Shown here in pieces: positions 60,201 through 63,199 of a stretch of DNA of 64,000 bases. The notes beneath the pieces were generated by a model that did not search any database, had not been told where the DNA came from, and was given only the letters and a program-made list of their open reading frames with translations. Origin of the DNA: Gari tellinella (Eukaryota; Mollusca; Bivalvia; Cardiida; Psammobiidae); assembly GCA_922989275.2 (NCBI GenBank), contig OV277862.1, positions 21,681,543 through 21,745,542 on the forward strand, written 5' to 3'. The position numbers and the translations under genes are program-made. Each line of letters opens with the position of its first letter. Within the stretch, counting starts at the first letter, position 1.

Positions 60201-63199
60201 TATAAGACCTTTGCACAGCAGGTAGGCTAGAAGCACTCGCGGCATTTTATGATTCAGGCCGGCCACCTCACTAACCTGAAGTCCCGTAGTGTTAATCAAC
60301 CAGCTATTTTTGAAATTTGCTGATTTTGATCGTGACTAAAGTTGGAAAATAGTCACTTGTCCGGGACTAGATTCTAGAAAATAGGCACCTGTCCGGAGCC
60401 ATTTTCCACTTGTCCGGGACGTCGGGCTATGGGATTTGTGCAGCCCTGTACCGTTTGATCGAATGTCGATAGAGGCATAACTTGGGAGAGGGGTACAATT
60501 CGGAAATTGGAAGTTCGACCCCTTGTCTATATATTTAGTGTTTATACATTTTTTTTCTTTTGGGGTTCAGACTTCTATTGTGACGGTCCCCTGTGTTCTC
60601 ACCACGGTGTCGTTGTTGGGGTGATCCTGTCAATCACTTTTTTGATAACCAATTAGATCTAAAAACAATGTCAAAACCCACTTGGCAGGCGTGGTCAAAC
60701 TTTTACCCAAAATTGTTATCATGCAGGCAGCACACACATCTAATCAAAGGATTACATAACGTGTTTACACCCATCAGTAGCGTTTGGTGATAAGCTCGTG
60801 TAAGGATTGTACCAATTTCGCATGAGAAGCCAATTTTAACATTTTTACAGTCAGTGATCGAGGTAAATGATATCAAAATTCATATAAAAAAAATGAACCT
60901 GATAATCTGAAATATCGGGAGATTTCGTCTCCAGACCGGTAGATCATGAGCAGAGGTCCTATATTGGGAGCTCCCGACCAGATCGGGAGATATCACATGT
61001 ATGAAGTGGACATTTTGATAAAATAGATAATTAAATATGACAAGTGACAAATAGCTTGAATCCAGATCAGACACCACACCACGTTAAGCAGCGTCTGATC
61101 TGGATTCAAGCTGTTTGCAAACGTAAGCCAAGTCTTAATTTTCCCTCCCTATAACGACTCCCTCCGAACAACACACATACTCTGTGTCTCCCATTGGATG
61201 CCATTGTAGGGAGGGAGCACTGTACTATAAAGAAGAAGTAGCAAGGCTAAGGTATTGTCATGAGAAATAGAGTAAAAATCAAACAAATTTGCAGCAAAGT
61301 CTAAAAATTTCAACCAATGACAGCATCCACTGATGGAAAATCAAAACCATATCAAGTCTGGCTTTTGCCTGATCATAATGGAAAGACATACCTTAAACAC
61401 TGCATCATAGCCAATTTAACAGTATTTGCTGTCAGACATTAATAAGTACTTCTAAGTGCTGTTATTTTGTTCAGTATTTAGTTCAGTATTTACTTATCAC
61501 CAGTCACCAATATATTATTTAAACTGCAAATCATCACTAGACCAATATAGTGGCATCTTAACACAGTTTAATGAAATGGAAAAGAGGAAATAGTATTGAA
61601 TGTCTTACATTTGAATATTTCTTGGGCTTGTTTGCTGTTGTTACTGTACATTATACAGAGTTGTTCCAGTATGGAGGTCAGTAGGAGATGGTTTGGGACT
61701 GAGCGTGGCAAGACCATTTCGTTCTTCATTGCAGGTGAAGAGAGAGAGTCACAACCAGAAGAATCTCTTGAAAGTTGACATTCAGAGAGATCTGAATCTA
61801 GAGTATAAAAACAATAAATAGTTTAGTAAAAACATAAACTACAGATGTGTCTATGTAAGATACATATGATGCTCCCTGGCTATGTGCATCATATAGGCGG
61901 AAAAAACAAAACTAAGTTCAACTGCCCATCATTCTTTCAAATTGGAAAAAAAAGATGAAAGATCAAAAGCCTGACAATTATCTGTGGTATATTTGGAAAT
62001 ATAAGTAGAGGGACAGAGGCAAAACAGTAGTATCACAGACTGAGAAAACTAAAATATTATTTAGAATCTGATCATTTCGTACTATTCAATGTATAAACCA
62101 GAACGGATAATCAAAGATTATTGAAGCTCACCTCCTGCAAAGAACAGACTTAAACGCAAGACTTAACTTCAACCCTAGAGTTCAAGGTCAAAGGTCTAGG
62201 TCACCAAACTGAGGTGCATCGTGGTCCTCTCATTGAGGAGCATCAGCATATGAAGTTCCGTGACCGTAGGCGAAGTCGTTTGCTCCTCAGAAACAAAACA
62301 AAACCTTAATGTTGATCCTAGAAGTCAAGGTTAAAGGTCTAGGTCACCAAACTGCAGTGCATTGTGGTCTACTCATTGAGGCGCATCAGCATATGAAGTT
62401 TCATGACCATAGGTGCAGTTGTTTGCTCAGAACAGACTTTAACGCAAAACCTTACCATTGACTAGAGGTCAAGGGCTAGGTCACCAAACTGCGGTGCAGC
62501 GTGGTCTTCTCATTGAGGCGCATCAGCACATGAAGTTTAAAGACCATAGGTGCAGTCGTTCGCTCAGAATTGACTTTAACGCAAAACCTTAACATTGACC
62601 CCAGAGGTCAAAGGTCTAGGTCACCAAACTGTAGTGCAATGGGGTCTACTCATTGAGGCGCATCAGCATATGAAGTTTCTTGACCATTATAAGGTGCAGT
62701 TGTGTGCTCAGAACAGACTTTAACGTAAAAACTTAACATTGATCCTAGAGGTCAAGGTCACCAAATTGTAGTGCATCTTGGTCTCCTCATTGAGGCGCAT
62801 CAGCATATGAAGTTTTGGGACTGTAGGTGCAGTTGTGTGCTCAGAACAGACTTTAACGCAAACCCTTAACGATTACCCTAGAGGTCAAGGTCAAGAAACT
62901 GTACTGCAATTTTCCCTAATGGCTAGAGAAAGGCCTGCAATTCCATTTTTGATTGCCTTCATAGTTTTTTATGCAGGACGAAAGACAAATTTCAGAATTT
63001 TTTACCCCTGTATTCACCTAGAAACAGTGGTATACAGTGGTTTTTAATTTTTCGTGGTACCCACCTCTACGAGTCATTGACAAGGCTGACTGATTGAGTC
63101 ATTGAAAAAATGTAAAAACTTTGTACACATGCTACAATACTTACCATCAAACTTTAAAATTCTTTCTGGTTTCTTCAACTTCAGCTTAAAGTTTGCCAT
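5129..63199 (-). CDS. EIF2AK1: Heme-regulated eIF2-alpha kinase (HRI), N-terminal 215 residues in six exons
   Basis: Join on the minus strand: 63199-63145, 61797-61609, 47013-46880, 25276-25209, 17270-17153, 5209-5129. The total is 645 nt, exactly 215 codons, with GT-AG introns and compatible phases at all five junctions. The product starts MANFKLKLKK, has an N-terminal helical domain (about residues 50-126) resembling that of HRI, then a Ser-rich linker, the glycine loop IGRGGFGSVY (178-187) and YAIKK (198-202) with the ATP-binding lysine at 201. HRI phosphorylates eIF2-alpha in the cytosol and lowers translation under heme shortage or other stress. The gene is truncated by the left edge of the window, so activation segment and catalytic loop are not visible. 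The family call rests on N-terminal similarity to vertebrate HRI as I remember it; PERK, PKR and GCN2 lack this N-terminus. Introns are 1.3, 14.6, 21.6, 7.9 and 11.9 kb, filled with transposons. Confidence 0.85.
5351..5597 (+). mobile_element. Degenerate TTAA-type MITE (family M)
   Basis: Ends resemble CCTATTACCCTATAA and TTGAGTAATGGGTTA, a worn version of the family M termini (see 6743-7978). The centre is the typical AAGCAGACTGAAAGTAAAGC / GCTTTTTAATCTGCTTTAAG hairpin. Confidence 0.6.
5801..6260. mobile_element. Fragment with a single mariner-like end
   Basis: CAGGGTGTCCCAAAAAACCC at about 5801 is a typical Tc1/mariner-type terminus preceded by TA. No matching second end and no transposase frame were found before the satellite at 6290, so this is a fragment or one flank of a satellite-carrying element. 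Confidence 0.4.
6285..6735. repeat. 49-bp minisatellite, about nine copies
   Basis: The unit contains CATTATCAATTAATTTGT and AGTTTTACATCCATGTTGGA, spaced exactly 49 bp from copy to copy. Changes are few (TGTACAG against TGTATAG; GGAATTATATTT against GGAACTATATTT), which shows recent expansion. It is non-coding. Confidence 0.95.
6743..7978 (+). mobile_element. TTAA-flanked piggyBac-like MITE (family M), split by a HINE
   Basis: Left end TTAACCCATTACCCCATA, right end TATGGGGTAATTGGTTAA. The inverted repeat begins CCCATTACCCCATA directly inside TTAA, the target and terminus pattern of piggyBac-type elements. The core forms a hairpin (AAGCAGGCTGAAAG with CTTTACTGTCAACCTGCTTT). A complete HINE (6930-7949) is inserted near the right end. 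Without it the MITE is about 215 bp. No coding content. Confidence 0.8.
6930..7949 (+). mobile_element. Complete HINE-like element, GCTCACC/GGTGAGC family (i)
   Basis: The 5' end ACAAGAGGGCCCTGATATCG leads to CTCACC. The body has about five 155-bp tandem units (marks: ATGGCATTTTCAGCAATTC, AAAGGTAGATAACTCT, TAGAGTGTAAACACC). The 3' part has GACGACGCACGCCGGACATTC, then the hairpin GCTCACCCTGAGCTAGCTCA and GGTGAGCTAAAA. This is the shortest uninterrupted copy (1.0 kb) and the best type specimen of family (i). There is no open frame of note, so it would need proteins supplied in trans. Confidence 0.8.
8962..9314 (+). mobile_element. tRNA-derived SINE with 7-bp target duplication
   Basis: It starts GCGGTAGTGGCCCAATGGTT (A-box-like TAGTGGCCCAATGG), with a B box in GTGAGTTCGATCCCCTGC about 40 bp on, as in RNA polymerase III promoters of tRNA-derived SINEs. 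The middle has TGTCCTTGAGCAAGACATGT, a conserved-looking SINE core. The 3' end is a T-rich tail. TATATCA flanks it at 8955-8961 and 9315-9321. Length is 353 bp. Small antisense frames here are not genes. Confidence 0.85.
9418..10955. mobile_element. 1.5-kb DNA transposon, CAGGG termini, 5-bp target duplication
   Basis: Termini CAGGGTTCGACACTAAC and GTTAGTGTCAAACCCTG form a 17-bp inverted repeat with one mismatch. ATCAA flanks it on both sides (9413-9417 and 10956-10960), and deleting the element restores the HINE sequence exactly. Subterminal GGGATC-type words recur at both ends (for example GGGATCCCGTGATCCCGAGG left; GGGAGGGATCCCTGG right). No transposase is present. hAT-like by CAGGG and subterminal words, but hAT duplications are normally 8 bp, so the superfamily is open. 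It holds a possible spliced transcription unit. Confidence 0.8.
10644..10772 (+). CDS. Short possible terminal exon inside the TIR element (42 codons)
   Basis: An ATG at 10644 opens MNSISQAESSNEDDKEEDAL followed by NRHVLMQLQQKSYRLLLSFM and a stop at 10770-10772. Upstream are a donor-like AAAG|GTAAGT at about 10505 and an acceptor TTATATTTTCAG at about 10601-10612; downstream, AATAAA occurs at 10796. Acidic start, then a basic Leu/Gln-rich stretch. I do not recognise the protein. It could be a captured host exon or the remnant of an element gene. Confidence 0.3.
   Translation: MNSISQAESSNEDDKEEDALNRHVLMQLQQKSYRLLLSFMSS
11072..15192 (+). mobile_element. Full-length LINE (APE endonuclease, reverse transcriptase, C2H2 finger)
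   Basis: It is bounded by a 10-bp target duplication ACCATAATCA (11062-11071 and 15193-15202) inside the HINE repeat, so both ends are defined and the copy is complete at about 4.1 kb. The 5' region 11072-11950 is GC-richer and without a recognisable ORF1. The protein begins near 11958 and is split by a one-base frameshift. The 3' end is short, GAGCGATGGACGAACCAAC. The clade is not certain; many animal LINEs with the same reverse transcriptase blocks and terminal C2H2 finger exist. Confidence 0.88.
11958..15147 (+). pseudogene. LINE endonuclease-reverse transcriptase with one frameshift
   Basis: Frame A (to 12224) carries the start of an apurinic-type endonuclease: LATWNVRTL and ALSETR. Frame B (12199-15147) continues it with GDFNARVG, HLIDYVITR and TDHRLV, then the reverse transcriptase: GKAPGTDAIPAEV, NHRGISLLSIAGKILARILL, SQCGFRAKRGTVDM, FVDLTKAFDTV, GVKQGCVLAPTLF and LLFADD (FADD at residues 661-664 of frame B). 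The end has C956, C959, H972, H976 (C2H2). The shift fits one extra G in GGG at 12216-12218. The first codon is unclear: the nearest ATG (11930) is in a third frame, so a second small indel near the A-run at 11939-11946 is likely. Otherwise intact, hence young. Confidence 0.88.
15203..16025 (+). repeat. 155-bp tandem units of the HINE family (i)
   Basis: About five units, each with TTGAGAAAGATTGGATAAAT, TTGTGGCCTCTAGAGTGTAA and GGCATTTTCAGCA, continue the array interrupted by the LINE. A TGACGGACAACGAACGACGG tract and the terminal hairpin close it. Confidence 0.85.
16777..16875 (-). mobile_element. tRNA-like SINE head or tRNA pseudogene
   Basis: Read on the minus strand it contains CCGTGGCCTAGTGGTATAGT (A-box-like) and TGAGTTTGAATCCCACTCAG (B-box-like) with about 60 bp between them. 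The spacing and an unusable anticodon arm argue against a working tRNA. It abuts the end of the outer HINE at 16774. No conserved SINE tail was seen. Confidence 0.45.
17153..17270 (-). CDS. EIF2AK1: EIF2AK1 exon 5 (kinase glycine loop)
   Basis: A 118-nt exon with acceptor TTTTTGTATTGCAG|TCTTCC and donor TACAAA|GTAGGT. It encodes residues 149-188: a Ser/Thr-rich linker, then SRYDTEFVEIDKIGRGGFGS and VYK. The spacing from SRY to the glycine loop and the GxGGFGxVYK pattern are those of eIF2-alpha kinases. The exon ends precisely after VYK in phase 0, before the exon that supplies the lysine. Confidence 0.9.
17355..17440 (+). mobile_element. Pogo/Tigger-like terminus fragment
   Basis: ACAATCCCTCTATTACGACC, then CATAAAATGAAGGTCATGTG and AAAGACAGGTGACAGCTTA, resembles the fragments at 1961 and 5733. 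Only one end is recognisable. Confidence 0.35.
17525..17830. repeat. GC-rich cluster of GATCGC/GAGCGC words
   Basis: About 300 bp far richer in G+C than its surroundings, made of variants of GAGCGC, GATCGC, GGATCAC and GGAGCACTACTTGA in both orientations (for example GGAGCGCTATCGGATCACC; CGCTCCGTGGCGATCTGATAG). It looks like a degenerate short-unit repeat or the inside of an unknown MITE. It has no open frame. Confidence 0.5.
18127..20095 (+). pseudogene. Mariner transposase pseudogene
   Basis: Cut-and-paste transposase of the DD34D type. Visible frames: 18127-18276, about 18300-18470, 18455-18710 and, after the HINE, about 19740-20095. The third catalytic aspartate, expected in a SPDLAPCDYF-like block, is shifted out of frame (bases near 19900-19935). 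The pieces are collinear with full-length family members. Confidence 0.8.
18705..19737 (+). mobile_element. HINE-like element, GCTCGCC/GGCGAGC family (vi), inside the mariner
   Basis: The 5' end ACAAGAGCTGTCGGAGAACA, then GCAAAGCTCGCC: hairpin arms CTGT and ACAG, then the motif GCTCGCC. About five 178-bp units follow (marks: CACCTCCATTCCAAATATCA, CCCCAAAACTTTAACCATGA, CTAAGTCCACAAAAGGT). The end is GCCGATGCCGACGCCGG, then AATAGGCGAGCTAAAAA, matching the 5' motif in reverse. The flanking mariner coding sequence rejoins at GTTGTTCTGAG. Confidence 0.8.
20707..20910 (+). mobile_element. TTAA-type MITE (family M), right end lost
   Basis: TTAACCCATTACCCCATAAA starts it; the body matches family M up to AACTGGAAACAGGCTAT-like sequence, where the 4.2-kb inverted-repeat element begins. 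The expected GGGGTAATGGGTTAA was not found on the far side. Confidence 0.65.
22690..22906. mobile_element. TA-flanked MITE with 26-bp perfect inverted repeats
   Basis: CAGTGGAGAAAACGTTAGTC opens it and its reverse complement GACTAACGTTTTCTCCACTG closes it; the repeat extends through TTTCCC/GGGAAA. TA flanks both sides. Length is 217 bp. CAGTG ends and TA suggest a Tc1/mariner-type origin. A small foldback (22758-22800) is nested in it. Confidence 0.85.
22907..23560. other. Central part of the 4.2-kb element, two unassigned minus-strand frames
   Basis: Minus-strand frames of 133 codons (23247-22846, the last part overlapping the MITE) and 60 codons (23463-23281) occur. Neither has a motif I recognise. 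They may be remnants of an element protein; no splice support was seen. Confidence 0.25.
25209..25276 (-). CDS. EIF2AK1: EIF2AK1 exon 4 (linker)
   Basis: A 68-nt exon with acceptor TTTACAG|GGCTCT and donor CCAAGCAG|GTATGT. It starts in phase 0 and ends with two bases of a serine codon. It encodes residues 127-148, a Leu/Pro/Ser-rich linker (GSLLSLMSPKLLGHGYLPAL) before the kinase domain. This stretch is poorly conserved in the family, so the support is the splice sites, the phase match on both sides and its position in the order of exons. Confidence 0.75.
25387..25570 (+). mobile_element. Degenerate TTAA-type MITE fragment (family M)
   Basis: CTTTAACTCATAGACCTATT, then TTTATTCCTCCAC and TACAGTCATGAATATGCACC match the left half of family M; the right terminus is not recognisable. 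Confidence 0.5.
25677..26038 (+). mobile_element. TTAA-flanked MITE (family M), complete
   Basis: TTAACCCATTACCCTATAGA at the left; CTATGGGGCAATGGGTTTAA at the right. The core has an AAGCAGACTGAA... / ...TCAATCTACTTTAAG hairpin followed by a second hairpin arm. Length is 362 bp. Confidence 0.8.
26039..27130. other. Intron 3 sequence without recognised gene or element
   Basis: AT-rich; a CTGT-rich stretch at 26970-27010. A GGGGGCATATTG near 26955 recalls HINE ends but no partner was found. A 66-codon frame at 26301 has no recognisable motif. Confidence 0.35.
27131..28476 (+). mobile_element. HINE-like element, CACATGCGG hairpin, 165-bp units
   Basis: The 5' end ACAAGAGCCACATGCGGACC leads to CAAATCGCTCACCTGG. 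About five units (marks: TGCCCCACCCACTGGCGGCC, TTTAAGAAATCTGGTAGAGG, CAGAAGAAGATTTTTAAAG) fill 27240-28020. A TTGTTGGG/CCCAACAAAGGACC module and a GGACGG tract follow; the end is a hairpin near ACGACCGTCGATGACGGGCG, then TATAAAA. The 3' module may belong to a separate nested copy. Confidence 0.6.
28485..29736 (+). mobile_element. Complete HINE-like element, family (ii)
   Basis: The 5' end ACAAGAGCCCCATGGGGCAT leads to ATTCGCTCACCTGAG. About 320-bp units of two half-motifs (GGGGCGGGGCCAATTTTGAC; TCCTGTGACCTAGTTATGCA) are followed by ACGACGCACGACGC and the hairpin TAGCTCACCTTGAGCCTTTG, then GCTCAGGTGAGCTAA. No coding content; the antisense frames are shadows. Confidence 0.8.
30025..30232. mobile_element. 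TTAA-flanked MITE, CCCTTTACCTGCTA ends
   Basis: TTAACCCTTTACCTGCTA at the left and TAGCAGGATAAGGGTTAA at the right form inverted repeats directly inside TTAA. Length is 208 bp. A palindromic 68-bp element (30063-30130) is nested inside. Distinct from family M in its terminal sequence. Confidence 0.75.
30240..30345 (+). mobile_element. 3' end of a LINE or SINE with (CATT)n tail
   Basis: GGGCTACCCTCGTTAAATAA followed by AGTCATTCATTCATTCATT is the usual appearance of a short non-LTR 3' end. There is no coding part. Confidence 0.5.
32690..33330. repeat. Tandem repeat of about 125-150 bp, four degenerate copies
   Basis: Each copy has TTTATTAATCTGGATCCAAA, CTAACGGACAGAAAT and TTTTGACGAAATATTTGCAC followed by CGCCACGCGTCCACAT-like sequence. 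It is non-coding. Confidence 0.7.
33487..33727. mobile_element. Small element with 15-bp inverted ends and an internal duplication
   Basis: GGCCCGAGGTTATAA at 33487 and its complement TTATAACCTCGGGCC at 33713-33727. Inside, two copies of about 50 bp (AACTAGAGCCTGTAAACGAA) lie side by side at 33614-33705. No coding content. Confidence 0.65.
33728..38030. other. Unassigned interior of the intron 3 nest
   Basis: Contains (TAA)n at 34327-34356 next to ACGACTTTATCTACTGAGGA, perhaps a non-LTR tail; a palindromic element at 37074-37140; a TA microsatellite at 37829-37840; and short frames without recognisable motifs. A possible exon at 37620 is listed separately. Confidence 0.35.
37620..37744 (+). 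other. Possible captured exon, 41-codon frame
   Basis: Preceded by TGTTTGATTTTTCAG, an acceptor-like site, an ATG frame reads MDIYWSRVPGHGVPKKIYWP, then VQVVSWENHEIQVLYKIDKA and a stop. The spacing of W, Y and hydrophobic residues is reminiscent of a Tudor/PWWP-like strand pattern, but this is only an impression. It lies inside the possible 10.5-kb element. Confidence 0.25.
38056..38107. repeat. TTTTTGAAAATAA short tandem repeat
   Basis: Four copies of AATAATTTTTGAAA with a period of 14 bp lie directly before the minisatellite. Confidence 0.85.
38150..39140. repeat. 51/54-bp minisatellite, about 18 copies, open on both strands
   Basis: The unit has TCTTGTGTGACTCCCAAATG, ATATTATTTGACTTCTGTGA and CAGTG, with an optional GGT giving 54 rather than 51 bp. 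Because all lengths are multiples of three and the unit has no stop in one frame on each strand, frames of 323 codons (+) and 376 codons (-) appear. The + frame repeats VLCDSQMIFFDFCDS. It lies in intron 3 of the kinase gene and has no start or splice context, so I treat it as non-coding. Confidence 0.95.
39170..39329 (+). mobile_element. Right half of a TTAA-type MITE (family M)
   Basis: AGCATTCTGCTTACTTTCAG, then AAGCAACCATCTGCTATGAT and GCAGTAATGGGTTAA match the right half of family M. The left half is absent, replaced by the minisatellite flank. Confidence 0.6.
39790..39950 (+). pseudogene. Possible acidic protein fragment with a stop
   Basis: ATG at about 39770 reads MNTGQSTEEPQQPDVYKFNT, then DFNASGDSDEDE and a TAG; beyond the stop the frame continues with a basic stretch (EKLKLRGQARVKEVSKRRTK). 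The acidic-then-basic pattern suggests a decayed coding fragment, perhaps of an element protein. Not recognised. Confidence 0.3.
40336..40962 (+). mobile_element. TTAA-type MITE (family M) split by a mariner-type MITE
   Basis: Left end TTGACCCATTCCCCCATTG, with the hairpin core TTAAAAAGCAGAATGCTCCT / GGAACATTCTGCTTTACTTT; right end GGAAAGGGTTAA at 40962. The insertion at 40546-40931 lies in its right part. Confidence 0.65.
40546..40931. mobile_element. TA-flanked mariner-type MITE, about 40-bp inverted ends
   Basis: CGAGGGGTGTTTCATAATTA at the left and TAATTATGAAACACCCCTTG at the right; similarity continues inward (ATGCAACTTCATCAATAACT against AGTTATTGATCAAGTTGCAT). TA flanks both sides. The first 10 bases equal those of the mariner at 17937, so a related transposase may have moved it. 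Length is 386 bp. Confidence 0.85.
40963..41990. other. Unassigned interior sequence
   Basis: AT-rich; no gene. GTGACCTTGACCTGTGACCT at about 41512-41530 is a direct repeat of TGACCT half-sites. Around 41816-41945 there is an imperfect inverted pair (GAGATTTGTATTGCTACGAA against TTCGTAGCTATACAAATTTG), perhaps a small foldback. Confidence 0.35.
41993..42060. repeat. 21-bp tandem repeat, three copies
   Basis: TTGCTTCTGTGACTGATGTCC repeats at a 21-bp step and passes into CTTCTGTGACTTCTGC. The word CTTCTGTGAC is shared with the 51/54-bp minisatellite at 38150. Confidence 0.9.
42758..43011 (-). mobile_element. TTAA-type MITE (family M), opposite orientation
   Basis: TTTACCCATTACCCCATAGC at the left and TATGGGGTAATGGGTTAA at the right, with GTTGAAAGTAAAGCAGAATG / ACTTTGCTTTACTTTCAAAC as hairpin core. 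The CTGTTTCTAG side comes first, so it is inverted with respect to the other copies. Confidence 0.8.
43394..43460. mobile_element. 67-bp palindromic element (family F), best copy
   Basis: GCAAATAGTTTGGATCCAGA and TCTGGATCCAAACTGTTTGC are inverted repeats with a short loop through TTAGATGCAGCATTATGTTG. Further copies: 22758-22800, 30063-30130, 37074-37140, 47756-47817, 61046-61118; halves at 17905-17934 and 38034-38060. Confidence 0.85.
43880..44045 (+). repeat. TTGTTGGG / CCCAACAAAGG module
   Basis: Recurs nearly unchanged at 1010-1150, 28250-28400, 43880-44045 and (split) 42200-42261 plus 44110-44200. It has GGACATTTGTTGGGTATATT, GGGCAATCACGGAATGAATG and CCCAACAAAGGACCTTTCGT and always lies just before a HINE 3' hairpin, so it is a shared 3' module of several families. 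Confidence 0.8.
45907..46879. other. Intron 3 next to exon 3, no gene
   Basis: A pogo-like terminus (AAGTTTTACTGTACC at about 46352-46366) and nearby AATTCGCCCTAACC / CCGAAATTCGCCTTATC words suggest an old element between about 46210 and 46366. The remainder is unassigned. Confidence 0.35.
46880..47013 (-). CDS. EIF2AK1: EIF2AK1 exon 3 (N-terminal domain, continued)
   Basis: A 134-nt exon with acceptor CCATTCCTTCAG|CCATATG and donor AACAAG|GTAAAA. It completes a split serine codon and ends in phase 0. It encodes residues 82-126, including ICEQLAKLSVVSPLLMMDEM and SSLRTQYRHSVHRML, collinear with the second helical part of the HRI N-terminus. Only 41 bp separate its acceptor side from the outermost transposon of intron 2 (end at 47055). 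At the place where mammalian HRI has two adjacent heme-linked histidines, my by-eye alignment puts Gln108 and Tyr109, with histidines at 111 and 114. Confidence 0.87.
47490..47650 (+). mobile_element. Hairpin core of a TTAA-type MITE (family M)
   Basis: AAAGCAGGCTAAAAGTAAGG, then CAGAATGCTCTTCAGGAGCA and GCCTGCTTTAAGCTACCATC form the usual core; termini are not clear. It belongs to the left flank inside the 47055 element. Confidence 0.55.
48197..48230 (+). repeat. Run of 34 G
   Basis: An uninterrupted homopolymer of about 34 G. The true length is uncertain because sequencers miscount such runs. Confidence 0.9.
48810..48900 (+). mobile_element. Left end of a TTAA-type MITE (family M)
   Basis: TTAACCCATTACCCCACC, then CGCTAAAGTAAAAAGATCC. 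The rest is missing. Confidence 0.55.
49563..50390. mobile_element. TA-flanked element, about 36-bp inverted termini
   Basis: CAGTCATGGGACATAATTAT at the left and ATAATTATGTCCACTGACTG at the right, continuing with TCGCCACCCTACGAA / TTCGCAGGGTGGCGA. TA on each side. Length is 828 bp. Contains GGTTGCCATGGTAAC-type words but no transposase. Tc1/mariner-type by ends and target. Confidence 0.85.
52474..55417 (+). mobile_element. HINE-like element, ATCCCCTGCCG/CGGCAGGGGAT family
   Basis: The 5' end ACAAGCACCTTAGAGCTGAT leads to ATCCCCTGCCG; the 3' end CCCTCTGCCTTTCGGCAGGG leads to GATAATAA. Again the motif near the 5' end is inverted in the 3' hairpin, here with a sequence unrelated to GCTCACC. 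Repeats of about 200-400 bp (AGGGCAGATAACTCTTG, TTGTGTGCAAGTAT) and GGACGCACGGACGGAC tracts. The last unit is duplicated (55010-55195 and 55195-55380). Interrupted by 52913-54123. Confidence 0.7.
52913..54123. mobile_element. Pogo/Tigger-like element, 1.2 kb, TA-flanked
   Basis: CAGTAAAACCTGTCTTAAGC at the left and AGGACAGGTTTTACTG at the right; TA on each side. Subterminal GGTGACCGCTTA words recur at both ends. The interior has a minus-strand frame (53303-53073, MDSASVAQKNTCTNVSVMKQ...) without recognisable transposase motifs. It is non-autonomous or strongly deleted. Confidence 0.75.
56467..59083 (-). mobile_element. HINE-like element, family (i), minus strand, hosting a plus-strand copy
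   Basis: It ends at 59083 with the reverse complement of ACAAGAGGGCCTGAAGGCCC; its 3' end at 56467 reads GCTCACCCTGAGCTAAAAA with a shortened hairpin. Units of 155 bp in reverse occupy 56530-57480. It is interrupted at 57495 within the GCTAG|CATTTCAAAG-type sequence and resumes at 58877. Confidence 0.8.
57495..58876 (+). mobile_element. Complete HINE-like element, family (i)
   Basis: The 5' end ACAAGAGGGCCTGAAGGCCC leads to TGATATCGCTCACC; six 155-bp units; GACGCCGGACGACGGATGCC; the 3' hairpin GCTCACCCTGAGCTAGCTCA, then GGTGAGCTAAAAA. 1.4 kb, uninterrupted, inserted in the opposite orientation into another copy of its own family. Confidence 0.85.
59231..59740. other. Right interior of the 10.4-kb element, no gene
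   Basis: GTCGACATGCAGGCGTTACA at about 59275 echoes the terminal repeat of the 49426-59791 element. Nothing else is recognised. Confidence 0.35.
60454..61608. other. Right flank of the outer intron 2 element and remaining intron
   Basis: Contains ATCGGGAGATATCACATGTA-type sequence (about 60980) that pairs inversely with 47205-47240; the palindromic element 61046-61118; and the right terminus at 61222. From 61225 to 61608 the sequence looks like plain intron next to exon 2. Confidence 0.45.
61609..61797 (-). CDS. EIF2AK1: EIF2AK1 exon 2 (N-terminal regulatory domain)
   Basis: A 189-nt exon between acceptor TACTCTAG|ATTCAG and donor TTCAAAT|GTAAGA. It enters in phase 1 and leaves in phase 1. 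It encodes residues 19-81: an acidic and Ser-rich stretch (SDLSECQLSRDSS), then a helical segment, VPNHLLLTSILEQLC, which is the part most like vertebrate HRI, followed by YSNNSKQAQEIFK. The plus-strand 60-residue reading frame over the same bases is a shadow of this exon. Confidence 0.87.
61798..62144. other. Intron 1 sequence, nothing recognised
   Basis: AT-rich sequence without repeats I recognise, between the acceptor of exon 2 and a tandem array. Confidence 0.4.
62145..62905. repeat. About 140-bp tandem repeat, five copies, intron 1
   Basis: Each copy has AGAACAGACTTTAACGCAAA, AGGTCAAGGTCTAGGTCACC, GTCTACTCATTGAGGCGCAT and CAGCATATGAAGTTT. Non-coding; lies between exon 2 and the start exon. 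Confidence 0.9.

Larger units (their letters stand above)
48461..60448. mobile_element. 12-kb DNA transposon, CAGGGCTGCACAAAT termini, 5-bp target duplication
   Basis: A perfect 15-bp inverted terminal repeat. TACCG occurs directly outside both ends (48456-48460 and 60449-60453). Subterminal ACTTGTCC words recur at both ends (left 48490-48540, right 60340-60420). Same design as the element at 9418: CAGGG start, 5-bp duplication, subterminal words. No transposase was recognised; most of the length is later insertions. hAT-like in its termini, except for the duplication length. Confidence 0.75.
47055..61222. mobile_element. Outermost element of intron 2: TA-flanked CAGTG termini 14.2 kb apart
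   Basis: CAGTGACCCTCCCAACAACC at the left; at the right TTGTAGGGAGGGAGCACTG, its complement apart from one indel and two changes. TA lies on each side (47053-47054; 61223-61224). Subterminal CCACTCCCTCC-type and GGGAGAT-type sequences recur at both ends (47060-47300 and 60900-61180). CAGTG with TA suggests a pogo/Tc1-type element. No transposase was seen. Practically all of intron 2 lies inside it. Confidence 0.6.

Noticed and set aside
61596..61778. Plus-strand 60-codon frame with a signal-like hydrophobic start
   Set aside because: It is the antisense of EIF2AK1 exon 2, which has matching splice sites and homology.
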